The notes: generated by a model not told the origin, from the sequence alone. Shown: positions 8,334-18,902, numbered from the stretch's first letter. The stretch: DNA of 64,000 bases from Nocardioides limicola (GCF_016827675.1 NZ_JAERJA010000003.1:62001-126000), one strand, 5' to 3'. A program made the numbers and translations.

Positions 8334-10004
8334 TCAGGACTGGTGGACGATGCGGCCGGCGGCCATGGTGAGCCGGACCGCCGCATCAGCGGGCAGCACG
8401 GCGTCGTCGCCGAACAGGTCGTGGTCGAGGACGGCCAGGTCGGCGCGGGCACCGACCCGCAGCTCGCCGGCCTCGTCGTCGTGGTTGACGTACGCCGACC
8501 CGGCGGTGAAGGCGCGCAGGGCCACCTCCAGGGGCAGTGCCTGCTCGATCAGGAAGGGCTCCGATTCCCGTGCTCCGGGGTCGGCACGACGGACCGCGAC
8601 CTCGATCTGGGCGAGTGGGTCGGCGGTGCTGACCGCCCAGTCACTGCCCATCGCCAGTCGGGCGCCGTGCCGGTGCAGCGCCCCGAACGGGAACTGCAGC
8701 CGGGACCGCTCCTCCCCCAGGAACGGCACCGTCAACTCGGTCATCTGGGCGTCGGCCTGGGCCCAGTAGGCCTGCAGGTTGGCGACGACGCCCAACTCGG
8801 CGAACCTCGGCAGGTCGGATGGCTGCACCAGCTGCAGGTGCGCAATGTGGTGCCGGTGGTCCGAAGCGCCGTTGACGGCGCGGGCCCGAGCGACGGCGTC
8901 CAGGGCGTGCCGGGCGGCCCGGTCCCCGATCGCGTGCATGTGCACCTGGAAGCCACGCGCATCCAGTGCGGTGACCGCCTCGGCGAGGGTCTCGGCGTCG
9001 ACGAAGTCGAGTCCGGCGTTGTCGGTGTGGCCGCCGCAGCCGTCGCAGTAGGGCTCCAGCAGCGCGCCGGTGTAGTTCTCCATCACCCCGTCGGTCATGA
9101 TCTTGACCGTGGTGGGGTGGAACGACCCGGCCGCGCCGTTGGCTCGTTGCTCCTCGAACTCGCCGATCTGCTCCACTCCGCGGTGCCGGTCCCACCACAG
9201 CGCGCCGACCACTCGGGCGGTGAGTCCGCCGGACTCGGCCAGGCTGCGGTAGGCGGCCAGCGTCGCCGGGGTCACCCACGCGTCCTGCCAGCCGGTGATG
9301 CCGAGGGAGTGCAGGTGCCGTTGGGCGGTGAGGATCGCGGCCTCCCAGTCGGCCTGGGTGGGCAGCGGCAGCAGCCGCTCGTTGAACGAGTACGCCGCTC
9401 CCTCGTGCAGGGTGCCGGTGGGTTCGCCGGTGACCGGGTCTCGTTCGATCCGTCCGTCGCCGGGGTCGGGGGTGTGCTTGTCGATGCCGGCGATCTCCAG
9501 GGCGCGGGAGTTGACCCAGGCACCGTGCACGTCACGGTTGAACACGAACACCGGCCGGTCGGGCACGATCGCGTCGAGGTCCTCCTTGCGCGGGGTGCCG
9601 CCGGGGAAATGCTCCATCGCCCAGCCGCCGCCGACGATCCACTCGGTGTCGGGATGCGCGGCGGCGTACGCAGCGACCCGCGCCTGGTAGGCGGGCAGTC
9701 CCTCGTCGTCGTTGAGCCAGACCCTCAGCAGGTTGTGGCCGGCGAACGGGGCGTGCACGTGCGCGTCGATGAAGCCGGGGACCACCAGGCCACCGGCCGC
9801 ATCGAGCACCTCGGTGGCCGGCCCGGTCACCGAGGACACCGCCTTGGACCCGAGCGCGACGATCCGGCCGCCGCGGACCGCGATCGCGTCGCTGTGGCCG
9901 GGGTCTTCGGTGAAGACCCGGCCACCGCGGATCACCCAGTCGGCGGGCGCGCCGCTGGGCGGGCGTGGGTCGGAGGCGTGGCCGTCGAGGCGAGCGGTGG
10001 ACAC
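8334..10004 (-). CDS. YtcJ-like metal-dependent amidohydrolase
   Basis: A 556-residue amidohydrolase of the YtcJ/N-substituted-formamide-deformylase type. The metal-binding opening motif GFIDAHVHAP is present, followed by long internal regions and the later His and Asp landmarks FQVHMHAIGDRAAR, HHIAHLQLVQPSD and LAMGSDWAVS, with the usual C-terminal return to the beta-sandwich (GARADLAVLD). The GTG start at 10004 removes a shadow extension into the urease gene and leaves a 35-bp gap to it. The gene is last in a three-gene operon with urease-like subunits. The substrate is unknown. Its placement suggests a C-N bond in a ureido, formyl or amide intermediate of polyamine breakdown, which is inference. 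Confidence 0.8.
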   Translation of the reverse strand: MSTARLDGHASDPRPPSGAPADWVIRGGRVFTEDPGHSDAIAVRGGRIVALGSKAVSSVTGPATEVLDAAGGLVVPGFIDAHVHAPFAGHNLLRVWLNDDEGLPAYQARVAAYAAAHPDTEWIVGGGWAMEHFPGGTPRKEDLDAIVPDRPVFVFNRDVHGAWVNSRALEIAGIDKHTPDPGDGRIERDPVTGEPTGTLHEGAAYSFNERLLPLPTQADWEAAILTAQRHLHSLGITGWQDAWVTPATLAAYRSLAESGGLTARVVGALWWDRHRGVEQIGEFEEQRANGAAGSFHPTTVKIMTDGVMENYTGALLEPYCDGCGGHTDNAGLDFVDAETLAEAVTALDARGFQVHMHAIGDRAARHALDAVARARAVNGASDHRHHIAHLQLVQPSDLPRFAELGVVANLQAYWAQADAQMTELTVPFLGEERSRLQFPFGALHRHGARLAMGSDWAVSTADPLAQIEVAVRRADPGARESEPFLIEQALPLEVALRAFTAGSAYVNHDDEAGELRVGARADLAVLDHDLFGDDAVLPADAAVRLTMAAGRIVHQS

Positions 10005-10039
10005 GATGCGGGGCCTTTCGCGCGGTTCAGGGGCAGGAT

Positions 10040-11698
10040 TCAGAGGAAATAGCGGCGGGTCAGACTGACCCGCTCTGCCGGGGCACTGCTGAGGGGTTCG
10101 CCGTCCATCGACACCGACGCGGACTCGGGGTGGACGACGACGTCGGCGACCCGGTCGTTGCGCACCATGTCGGCCAGCCCGATGCCTCGGGTGTCCCGCA
10201 CGGCGACCCGGAGTCGGCGGGTCGGCAGGTCGTCGTTGCCGGTGGCGGCTGCGGCGGCGCTGACGTAGGCGACCGAGATCTCGGCCGGGGCCGCGCCGTG
10301 ACCGCCGTACTGAGGGCCGATCACCAACGGTTGGGCGCGTTCGATGGCGGCGTTGGGGTCGCCGGTGACGCCCCAGGCCGGGAAGCCGGACTTGAGCACC
10401 AGGTCGGGGGTGGCGCCGAAGTGCCGCGGGTCCCACAGCACCAGGTCGGCGCGCTTGCCGACCTCGACGGAGCCGACGTCGTGGGCAAGCCCGTGCGTGA
10501 TCGCGGGGTTGATCGTCAGTTTGGCCAGGTAGCGCAGCACCCGGGCGTTGTCGTGCCGCTCGTGCTCGGCGCCGCGTTCGACCTTCATCTTCCCGGCCAT
10601 CGCGAAGGTACGCCGCACCGTCTCTCCGGCCCGGCCCATCCCTTGGGCGTCGGAGGAGGTGATCGGGATGACCCCGAGGTCGTGCAGCACGTCCTCGGCG
10701 GCCATGGTGGCGGGCCGGATCCGCTCAGAGGCCCGGATCATCGCCGCGGCTCCGTCGCCGGTGTGGCCGTGCACGTCGAGGATCATCGCCAGGTGTTCGG
10801 CGGCCGCGTCCCGGCCGAACGGCAGGGTCGGGTTGGTGGAGGAGCCGATCACGTTCGGTACGCCGGCCAGTTGCAGGACGTCGGGCACGTGTCCGCCGCC
10901 GCAGCCCTCGACGTGGAAGGCGTGCGCGGTGCGTCCGTCCAGCACTGCCAGGGTGTCGGAGACGTGCAGCGACTCGTTGAGACCGTCCGAGTGCAGGGCG
11001 ACCTGGACGTCGTACTCCTCGGCCACGGTCAGCGCGGTGTCCAGGGCCCGGGCGTGCGCGCCGAGGTCCTCGTGGACCTTGAAGCCGCAGGCGGCGCCCT
11101 CGACCAGGGCCTCCTCCAACGCCGACGCCCGGGACGCGGACCCGCGGGCCAGGAACCCGACGTTGATCGGCCAGGCGTCGAAGGCGGCGAAGGCACGCTC
11201 CAGCGCCCAGGGCGAGTTGACCCCGACCCCCCAGACCGGCCCGAACTCCTGGCCGATGATGGTGGTCACCCCGCTGGCCAGGCAGGCCTCCATGACCCGC
11301 GGGCTCATCACATGCACGTGCGGGTCGATCACGCCCGCGGTGAGGATCAGACCCTCGCCGGGAATGATGCTGGTGCCGGTGCCGACCACCACGTCGACGT
11401 CGTCGAGCGTGTCGGGGTTGCCGGCCCGGCCGATGCCGCTGATCCGGCCGGCCCGGATCCCGACCGAGGCGGTGCGGATCCCCAGGATCGGGTCGATGAC
11501 CAGGGCGTTGGAGATCACGATGTCGCAGGTCTCGCTGGCCGGGGCGGCGCGCAGGTGCATACCGTCGCGGGCGCTCTGCCCGAAGCCGACCACGAACTCC
11601 TCGCCGGGCAGCGAGGCGTCGTGCTCGACCTCGACCACCAGGCCGGTGTCACCCAGCACCAGGCGGTCGCCGACGGTGGGTCCGTAGCGGGCGCTCAT
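10040..11698 (-). CDS. ureC: Urease alpha subunit homologue with altered active-site flap
   Basis: A 552-residue protein aligning end to end with urease alpha. The nickel ligands and catalytic residues are kept: His127 and His129 in DPHVHV, the carbamylated Lys207 and His209 in GFKVHED, His236 in ALHSDGLNES, His262 in FHVEGCGGGH, His310, Arg326 and Asp350 in TSSDAQGMGR. By gap-free alignment to my recalled Klebsiella sequence, the flap Cys319 is Val309 here, and the residue after the catalytic His is Gly instead of His. It is coupled (ATGA overlap) to a fused gamma/beta subunit, but no ureD, ureE, ureF or ureG lies in the window. Catalysis on a metal centre is likely. Urea itself may not be the substrate. 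Confidence 0.88.
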   Translation of the reverse strand: MSARYGPTVGDRLVLGDTGLVVEVEHDASLPGEEFVVGFGQSARDGMHLRAAPASETCDIVISNALVIDPILGIRTASVGIRAGRISGIGRAGNPDTLDDVDVVVGTGTSIIPGEGLILTAGVIDPHVHVMSPRVMEACLASGVTTIIGQEFGPVWGVGVNSPWALERAFAAFDAWPINVGFLARGSASRASALEEALVEGAACGFKVHEDLGAHARALDTALTVAEEYDVQVALHSDGLNESLHVSDTLAVLDGRTAHAFHVEGCGGGHVPDVLQLAGVPNVIGSSTNPTLPFGRDAAAEHLAMILDVHGHTGDGAAAMIRASERIRPATMAAEDVLHDLGVIPITSSDAQGMGRAGETVRRTFAMAGKMKVERGAEHERHDNARVLRYLAKLTINPAITHGLAHDVGSVEVGKRADLVLWDPRHFGATPDLVLKSGFPAWGVTGDPNAAIERAQPLVIGPQYGGHGAAPAEISVAYVSAAAAATGNDDLPTRRLRVAVRDTRGIGLADMVRNDRVADVVVHPESASVSMDGEPLSSAPAERVSLTRRYFL

Positions 11699-12435
11699 GA
11701 CTGGGCCGCCTCGGTGTCGAGGTAGCCGCGTTCGTGGGCCCGTTGCAGCGCGGCCTGCTTGGCGCCGGGCGCATCGAGGGGGCCGTCGACGAGGCCGGAG
11801 AAGCCGATCGCGATCCGGGCGCCGCCGATCGGCACCAGGTTGACCTCGCGGGTCTCCCCCGGCGCCCAGCGGACCATGCCGCCGACGCCGATCGCCAGCC
11901 TGCGTCCGTAGCCGGCGGCGCGGTCGAAGGCGAGCCGCCGGTTGACCTCGAAGAAGTGGAAGTGGGAGGTGACGCTGATCGGCACCGGGCCGGTGTTGGT
12001 GACCCTGACGGCGACGGTGTCGCGGTGATCGGGTCGTGGTGGTGTGGCGGCCGGCAGCAGGGTGCCCGGCGGCAGACTGGCGGCCTCGGTGGAGGTCATC
12101 GCGGTCAGGGTGCCGGCGTCGTGGGGCTCGGCGGGGCCGAAGGGGTCGCTGACCACCACCAGTCGGGTGCCGTCATCGAAGACCGCCTCCACGGCGACGT
12201 CGCCGACGAGTTCGGGCACGCCGTCGAGGGCCTGGGCACGGGTGAGTACGCCGCGCCCTGCGGCCACTGCCTCGGCGTGCCGGCCGCCGTCGCGGGCCAC
12301 CTCGCAGACGGTGTCGGCGATCAGCGCCTCGGCCTCGGGGGCGTTGAGCAGCAGGCCGCGGGCCAGGCGACGGCGGGCCAGTTCGGCTGCGGAGAAGATC
12401 AGCAGCCGGTCCCGCTCGGACGGCGTCAGTCGCAT
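11695..12435 (-). CDS. ureAB: Fused urease gamma/beta subunit
   Basis: A 246-residue fusion. Residues 1 to about 100 are urease gamma-like (MRLTPSERDRLLIFSAAELARRRLARGLLLNAPEAEALIAD). Residues from about 105 to the end are beta-like, with PVPISVTSHFHFFEVNRRLAFDR and GGMVRWAPGETREVNLVPIGG. Such fusions are known in some actinobacteria and in Helicobacter. It is the first gene of the urease-like operon, overlaps ureC by four bases, and faces the LacI-family gene across a 91-bp gap that holds a palindromic operator. Confidence 0.88.
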   Translation of the reverse strand: MRLTPSERDRLLIFSAAELARRRLARGLLLNAPEAEALIADTVCEVARDGGRHAEAVAAGRGVLTRAQALDGVPELVGDVAVEAVFDDGTRLVVVSDPFGPAEPHDAGTLTAMTSTEAASLPPGTLLPAATPPRPDHRDTVAVRVTNTGPVPISVTSHFHFFEVNRRLAFDRAAGYGRRLAIGVGGMVRWAPGETREVNLVPIGGARIAIGFSGLVDGPLDAPGAKQAALQRAHERGYLDTEAAQS

Positions 12436-12479
12436 GGCGTGCTCCTCGGATGGATTGTGACGTGGATCATGGAATCACG

Positions 12480-12497
12480 TGCAGAAACGTTCCTGCA
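12480..12497. promoter_or_regulatory. LacI-family operator between ureAB and the LacI gene
   Basis: TGCAGAAACGTTCCTGCA is an 18-bp palindrome with only two mismatched positions and a central CG, the classic form of LacI/GalR operators. It lies 29 bp before the LacI-family ATG and 44 bp from the ureAB start, so one bound dimer could control both directions. Confidence 0.6.
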
Positions 12498-12526
12498 AGG
12501 CCTTCTGAGCGGTAAGTTGTGGACCC

Positions 12527-13513
12527 ATGCCGACCAATCGCGGGCCACGACGCGCCACCATCAGGGATGTGGCCCGGGAGGCGGGCGTCTCCACCACCAC
12601 CGTCTCCGACGCGTTGGCCGGTCGCGGCCGGCTCACCGAGGCCACGAGGCAGCGGGTCCGCGCCGCCGCCGACGCGGTCGGCTACGTGGCCAGCGCCGCG
12701 GCCCGCAACCTGCGCCTGGGCCGCTCCGGCAGCCTGGGGCTCTACCTGCCCGACCGCACCGTCGGCTTCGAGTACTACACGCACCTGGCCCGCGGGGCCG
12801 CCGAGGAGGCGCTGGGACACGGGTACGCGCTGACCCTGATCCCGGCCTGGCACGACGCGCAGCAACTCGCTGCCCTGCACCTGGACGGGCTGATCGTCTC
12901 CGACCCGGACGTGAACGACCCGGTGCTACAGATCCTGCGCAGCCTGCCGATCCCGATGGTCACCTGCGAGCAGGACCTGCATCCTGACGCGGCCCCGGTC
13001 GGGGTGGTGCATTCGGACCACGCCGCCGCGATGACCGAGTTGCTGGCGCACCTGCGCGCCGCGGGCGCGCACCGGATCGACGTACTCGCCCCGGAGCAGA
13101 CCAACTTCTTCGGCGCCGAGATCCGCCGGGCCTGCCGAACCGACCCCGAGGTCCGGGTCATCGACGTGCCGTTGGCCTATGAGATGTCCCAGATCCGCAC
13201 CGCCGTCGATGTCTCCCTCGGGGGTTCGCCTGACGCCCTGGTGGTGGTCCCCGACGGTGCCGCCCTCGGCGCGCTCCAGCATCTGCAGCGTCGCGGGGTC
13301 AGCGTGCCTGAGGACCTGCCGCTGGCCTCCTACGTCGACGGCCCGTCGCTGGCAGCCTGTGCACCGTCGATCACCGCGGTCGACATCGATCCCCGCAGTG
13401 CCGGGGCGGCAGCGGTGCAGAGCCTGGTCGGGGTGGTCCGCGACGGTGCCGAGTACGCCGACCCGGTGCAGGTGTCGGCCCGGCTGGTGGTCCGGGAGTC
13501 GACCCAGAGGTAG
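12527..13513 (+). CDS. LacI-family transcriptional repressor
   Basis: A 328-residue LacI/GalR regulator. The DNA-binding head is at residues 9-60 (ATIRDVAREAGVSTTTVSDALAGRGRLTEATRQRV), followed by the hinge ASAAARNLRLGRSGSLGLYLP and a periplasmic-binding-like ligand domain. It is divergent from the urease-like operon and has a matching palindrome in the shared promoter region. It probably represses that operon and itself, with a small effector from polyamine or urea-type metabolism. The effector cannot be read from the sequence. Its 3' end meets the next gene tail to tail with a 10-bp gap. Confidence 0.9.
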   Translation: MPTNRGPRRATIRDVAREAGVSTTTVSDALAGRGRLTEATRQRVRAAADAVGYVASAAARNLRLGRSGSLGLYLPDRTVGFEYYTHLARGAAEEALGHGYALTLIPAWHDAQQLAALHLDGLIVSDPDVNDPVLQILRSLPIPMVTCEQDLHPDAAPVGVVHSDHAAAMTELLAHLRAAGAHRIDVLAPEQTNFFGAEIRRACRTDPEVRVIDVPLAYEMSQIRTAVDVSLGGSPDALVVVPDGAALGALQHLQRRGVSVPEDLPLASYVDGPSLAACAPSITAVDIDPRSAGAAAVQSLVGVVRDGAEYADPVQVSARLVVRESTQR

Positions 13514-13523
13514 CCAGTTGACC

Positions 13524-14309
13524 TCATCCGTCGCCGCGGAGGATCCGGGCGGTGGCCTCGTCGGCTGGCAGGAACGCCTCGATGCTCAGTTCGGCCAGCG
13601 CAATGTCGACGGCGGTGCCGAAGGTGGTCACGGTGGAGATGAAGCAGAGCTCCCCCGCGTCAGAACGCACCCGCAACGGAACGGCGACGCGACCTTCGGG
13701 CGGCGGGTGTTCCTCCCCGCCGGGGTAGCCGCGCAGCTCCCGCACCAGGGCTGCGATCTCCTCGTCGCCGGTGATCGCCGCCTCCCTCGCCAGCCGGTCG
13801 ATCAGGTGGCCGCGCCACTCGGCGAGGTTGACGATCCGCGGGCTCATCCCGTGTGGGTGCAGGCTCAGCCGCAGCACGTTGACCGGAGGCTCCAACAGTT
13901 CCGGAGCGACCCCCTCGATCAGCGGAGCCACCGCGGCGTTGGCGTGGAGCATGTGCCAGCCCCGGTCGATCACCAGTGCCGGGTAGGGCTCGTAGCCGGC
14001 GAGGATCTGCTCCAGCGCGCCACGCACCGGTGCCATCTCCTCGTCCGCCAGCGATCGCTCGCGATAGGCCGGTGCATAGCCTGCGGCGAGCAGCAGGGTG
14101 TTCCGCTCGCGCAGGGGTACGTCGTAGTGCTCGGCGAGCCGCAACACCATCACCCGGCTCGGTTTGGAGCGGCCGGTCTCGACGTAGCTCAGGTGGCGGG
14201 TGGAGATCCCGGTGTCGGCGGAGACGTCGAGCTGGCTGCGTCGGCGTCGGCTGCGCCACTCACGCAGCAGTGGCCCGACCCGGTCCTCGGCTTGGAGTGT
14301 GCTGGTCAC
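13524..14309 (-). CDS. XRE-family regulator with MmyB-like ligand domain
   Basis: A 261-residue protein with an N-terminal Cro/C1-type helix-turn-helix at about residues 12-66 (LLREWRSRRRRSQLDVSADTGISTRHLSYVETGRSKPS). Residues from about 105 to 250 form a MmyB-like PAS-type domain, recognised by PALVIDRGWHMLHANAA and ALHPHG-like features (LSLHPHGMSPRIVNLAEW). The start is a GTG at 14309. Members of this family usually sit beside, and control, a divergent small gene. Here that is the membrane protein at 14399, 89 bp away. Confidence 0.88.
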   Translation of the reverse strand: MTSTLQAEDRVGPLLREWRSRRRRSQLDVSADTGISTRHLSYVETGRSKPSRVMVLRLAEHYDVPLRERNTLLLAAGYAPAYRERSLADEEMAPVRGALEQILAGYEPYPALVIDRGWHMLHANAAVAPLIEGVAPELLEPPVNVLRLSLHPHGMSPRIVNLAEWRGHLIDRLAREAAITGDEEIAALVRELRGYPGGEEHPPPEGRVAVPLRVRSDAGELCFISTVTTFGTAVDIALAELSIEAFLPADEATARILRGDG

Positions 14310-14398
14310 GGACCTCAGTCTGCCGTCACCATCGAATCGAAGACCATGACCTCAGACGTCATCGACACCATGACGCCGCCGGGGCCACGCTGTCGGCC

Positions 14399-14806
14399 AT
14401 GAACACGACACACACCACACACCAGTCCACCTCCACCACCAGCCCGTCATGGCTCCGTCCGGCCGTCGTGATCGACGCCGGGGTCTCCGGCGTCAACGGG
14501 CTGGTCTACCTCGTTGCCGCGTCGATGCTCTCCGATCTGCTGGGGCCCTCGGCGACCCTGATCCAGATCCTCGGGGTCGTTCTCGTCGGCTGGGCGGTCG
14601 CCTTGGCCGCGGTCGCCACCCGTGACCCGCTGCCGCGCGTCGTCATCCGGGAGATCGGCTACCTCAACCTGGTCTGGGTCGCCGGCTCCGTGGCGGCCGC
14701 CGCCGGGCTCCTCAGCCTGACCGGGATCGGCCTGGCCTGGTGCCTGCTGCAGGCGGCGACGGTGACCGTCTTCGCCGCTGCGCAGATCCTGGGCACCCGT
14801 CGTTGA
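14399..14806 (+). CDS. Small four-helix membrane protein
   Basis: A 135-residue hydrophobic protein with a Thr-rich N-terminus (MNTTHTTHQSTSTTS) and about four predicted membrane segments: VVIDAGVSGVNGLVYLVAASML, TLIQILGVVLVGWAVALAAVA, YLNLVWVAGSVAAAAGLLSL and LAWCLLQAATVTVFAAAQIL. No enzymatic motif was seen. The ATG at 14399 was chosen because it gives a complete protein with a normal N-terminus. It is divergent from the MmyB-like regulator, which probably controls it. Function unknown. Confidence 0.7.
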   Translation: MNTTHTTHQSTSTTSPSWLRPAVVIDAGVSGVNGLVYLVAASMLSDLLGPSATLIQILGVVLVGWAVALAAVATRDPLPRVVIREIGYLNLVWVAGSVAAAAGLLSLTGIGLAWCLLQAATVTVFAAAQILGTRR

Positions 14807-14827
14807 CCCGTGGCCTGCCTGGTGGCG

Positions 14828-15610
14828 TCAGGTCCACCAGGCAGGCAGGTCAGCGATCGAGTCCAGGACCGCGTCCGGACGCTCCTCGCGGAACAGGTCG
14901 CCAGGGGAGAACTTCCCGGTGCGCACCAGCACACCTCGCAGCCCAGACCGCTGCGCTCCGGCCACATCCACCCGGACATCGTCGCCGACCATCGCCGTCT
15001 CGGCGGCTTCCACACCGAGTGCCTCGAGTGCGGCGCTGAAGAACGACCGGTCGGGCTTGCCGAGCACGACGGCCTCGGTGTCGGCGGCGTACTCCAACGC
15101 CCGCACGAACGCTCCGGCGTCCAGCCGCAAGCCGTCCTCGGCACGCCAGTAGCGGGTCATCCCCAGAGCCAACAGCGGCGGCGCCTGGTCGTTCATCAGC
15201 AGTCGCAGCGCCTGGTTCAAGGTCGCGTAGTTCCACTGCTCAGCCAGATCGCCGATCACCACGGCACCGACGCCGTCGGGGGTGTCGGCGTGGGAAGGCG
15301 CCACCGGATCCAGGTCGGCGAACTCGGCCATCGTCGCTTCCGGCACGAATGTGGCCGGCCGCTCGAGGCCCCGCTGCCGCAGCCAGGCCACCGCAGCCAC
15401 CGCAGGGGTGAGGATCTCCTCCTCCGTGACGTCAATGCCTAGGCCGGTCAGCTTGGCCACGATCGCGGATCGCGGCCTGGAGCTGGTGTTGGTGACGAAC
15501 CGGTGCGCGATGCCCTGATCGTTCAGCCACGCAGCCGTCTCGACGGCACCGGGCACCACCCGGTCTCCTACGTAGAAGACTCCGTCGAGATCGAGCAGTA
15601 CGCCGCGCAC
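14828..15610 (-). CDS. HAD-superfamily IIA hydrolase (LHPP/NagD-like)
   Basis: A 260-residue phosphatase of HAD subfamily IIA. Motif I is VLLDLDGVFYVGDRVVPGA with the nucleophile Asp and acid Asp. Motif II is FVTNTSSRPR. Motif III Lys lies in VVLGKPDRSFF, and motif IV is TAMVGDDVRVDVAGAQ. The fold is complete. The GTG at 15610 was chosen because family members begin right at motif I, although the ribosome site is poorly spaced. It lies 41 bp downstream of the PucR stop, so it may be co-transcribed. The substrate is not evident; relatives act on phosphohistidine/phospholysine, pyrophosphate or sugar phosphates. Confidence 0.85.
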   Translation of the reverse strand: MRGVLLDLDGVFYVGDRVVPGAVETAAWLNDQGIAHRFVTNTSSRPRSAIVAKLTGLGIDVTEEEILTPAVAAVAWLRQRGLERPATFVPEATMAEFADLDPVAPSHADTPDGVGAVVIGDLAEQWNYATLNQALRLLMNDQAPPLLALGMTRYWRAEDGLRLDAGAFVRALEYAADTEAVVLGKPDRSFFSAALEALGVEAAETAMVGDDVRVDVAGAQRSGLRGVLVRTGKFSPGDLFREERPDAVLDSIADLPAWWT

Positions 15611-15651
15611 ACCTCCATCATGCGTGCCGGGCGAGGGACCAGCAACGGACC

Positions 15652-17292
15652 TCAGCGCGCAGTACGACGCACCCGGTTGCTGTGATCGTGGGCCAGCATC
15701 GCCACGCCCAGCGACAGCACTGACGCCGGGTCGTCCAGGCTCACCCCGAGCAGCCGCTCCAACCGGTCCAGCCGGGCATAGACCGCGGACCGGCTGCGGT
15801 GCGCGCGCTGGGCGAGCCGGGACTTGTTGCCGCCGACGGCCAGGTAGTCCCGCAGCAGGTCGATGAGCCCGTCGCCGTGTGTGCCCTCGTGTTCGAGCAG
15901 TGGCGCCAACTCTGCCTCGGTGAAGGCCTGCACCCGCGGGTCGTCGTGCAGCAGCGCGATCAGCCCGTGCAACCGGACGTCGGTGACCCGGCGCACCCGC
16001 TCCGGGCCGGGCATCGCGACGGCGACCTCGGCGACGTGCTGGGCGGCCGCCAGCCCGGCGCCGGCGGCCAGCAGGGTCGGGGCCGGGGTGCCGACACCGA
16101 GCAGGTGATCCTCGGGGAGGGCGTCGGCCAGGGACTGCAGCAGCCGGTCCTCGACGTCCCGGCCACCGGCACGGCCACCGGCACGGCCACTGTCCCGGCC
16201 ACTGGGCCTGACAGTGGCCGCGGGGACCGCGACCAGCACCCCCACCTGACCCGCGCGCAACTGCCCCACCAACGATCGTGAGGCCAGGCCGCGGGCGGCG
16301 GCCGCAACCCGCTCGGGAAGGCTCCGCGGATCGACCCCGTCGCTGTCGCGCCGCTGCACGACCACCGGCAGGTAGCGCGCGGCCACGGGGAGCCCCAACG
16401 CGCTGGCGCGGGCCGACGCGTCGGCCTCGGTGGGCACGGCCCGGGTGAGCAGCTCCACCAGCAACCCGGCCTGGGCCTGCAGTTCCAGGCCGTAGCGGTC
16501 CCGCTCGGCCATCCGGTGCAGTTCCAGGGCCTGCGCGGCGCGCTCCAGGACCATCGCCAGCCGGTCCTGCGCGGCGCGGGGGTCGGGCACCACCAGCCGC
16601 CCCCAGGCGTGCGGACCGATGCCCACCGACGCGGCCATCCACCCCTCGTCCCCCACCAGTCCGACCTCGGTGAGGTACGGCGTCCGCCGGGACCGCTGCT
16701 CCCAGTCGGCGAGCAGCCCGGCAGCAGGACGGCCCCGGGCCCGGTAGGCCAGCACCGTCCGGGACAGGTCCTCCAGCACCACCGAGGAGTCGCACAGCTC
16801 GGCGGCGGTGTCCACGATCTCCTGGACGCCTGCCTCGGCCAGGCTCAGCCGGGTGAACGCCTCGTGGGTGGATCGGGCGAAGTCGACGAAGGCGAACTGT
16901 TCGGCCACGATCGCCCGGTGCGCCAGCTCGGTGATCTCCACGAACCGGACCTGGTCGCGCAACGCCACCACCGGCAGTCCGTGGGCCTCCGCGCGGTCCA
17001 GCACTGCGGCCGGGATGGCCGGCAGCGCCGCGCCCAGCTCCACCACCAGACCGCAGACCCCGGCCTCGACCAACCCATCCACATAGCGACGGACCTGGGC
17101 GCCCGAACCGGTCAGCGGATGGCCCACGGTGAGGATCAGCTCCCCACCGGAGAGCAGCCCGGGAACCTCGGCCACCTCGCTCACGTGCACCCACCGGATC
17201 GGACGGTCCAGGTGATCGCCACCGGTCATCACCAGCGGGCGCCCCCGGCGGACCGGGTCGCTGGCGAGCAGGTCGCGCAGAGTCAGGGCCAT
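15652..17292 (-). CDS. PucR-family transcriptional regulator
   Basis: A 546-residue regulator. Residues 1 to about 125 are the PucR N-terminal domain (MALTLRDLLASDPVRRGRPLV, IRWVHVSEVAEVPGLLSGGELILTVG). A GGDEF-like middle domain follows. The C-terminal HTH at about 475-530 reads LLRDYLAVGGNKSRLAQRAHRSRSAVYARLDRLERLLG. It is divergent from mmsA across a 95-bp gap. PucR proteins commonly activate purine, GABA or polyamine catabolic genes, and the neighbouring semialdehyde dehydrogenase and aminotransferase genes are the likely targets. The middle of the gene contains a short GC-rich tandem repeat coding a Gly-Arg-Ala linker. Confidence 0.9.
   Translation of the reverse strand: MALTLRDLLASDPVRRGRPLVMTGGDHLDRPIRWVHVSEVAEVPGLLSGGELILTVGHPLTGSGAQVRRYVDGLVEAGVCGLVVELGAALPAIPAAVLDRAEAHGLPVVALRDQVRFVEITELAHRAIVAEQFAFVDFARSTHEAFTRLSLAEAGVQEIVDTAAELCDSSVVLEDLSRTVLAYRARGRPAAGLLADWEQRSRRTPYLTEVGLVGDEGWMAASVGIGPHAWGRLVVPDPRAAQDRLAMVLERAAQALELHRMAERDRYGLELQAQAGLLVELLTRAVPTEADASARASALGLPVAARYLPVVVQRRDSDGVDPRSLPERVAAAARGLASRSLVGQLRAGQVGVLVAVPAATVRPSGRDSGRAGGRAGGRDVEDRLLQSLADALPEDHLLGVGTPAPTLLAAGAGLAAAQHVAEVAVAMPGPERVRRVTDVRLHGLIALLHDDPRVQAFTEAELAPLLEHEGTHGDGLIDLLRDYLAVGGNKSRLAQRAHRSRSAVYARLDRLERLLGVSLDDPASVLSLGVAMLAHDHSNRVRRTAR
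16161..16204. repeat. 12-bp tandem repeat inside the PucR gene
   Basis: GGCCACCGGCAC is present twice in a row (16161-16184), followed by two degenerate partial copies beginning GGCCACTG. On the coding strand it encodes a flexible Gly/Arg/Ala linker between the middle and C-terminal domains, so copy number could vary without breaking the frame. Confidence 0.75.
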
Positions 17293-17387
17293 GCTCCGAG
17301 CCTAGCCGACACTTTGTCGTCAGATCGTCCGAGAGCCATACATTCTGTCGCTGGCCGTCGAGTAGGGGGAGCCGCCACAGTGGAGGC

Positions 17388-18902
<1,515 letters not shown>

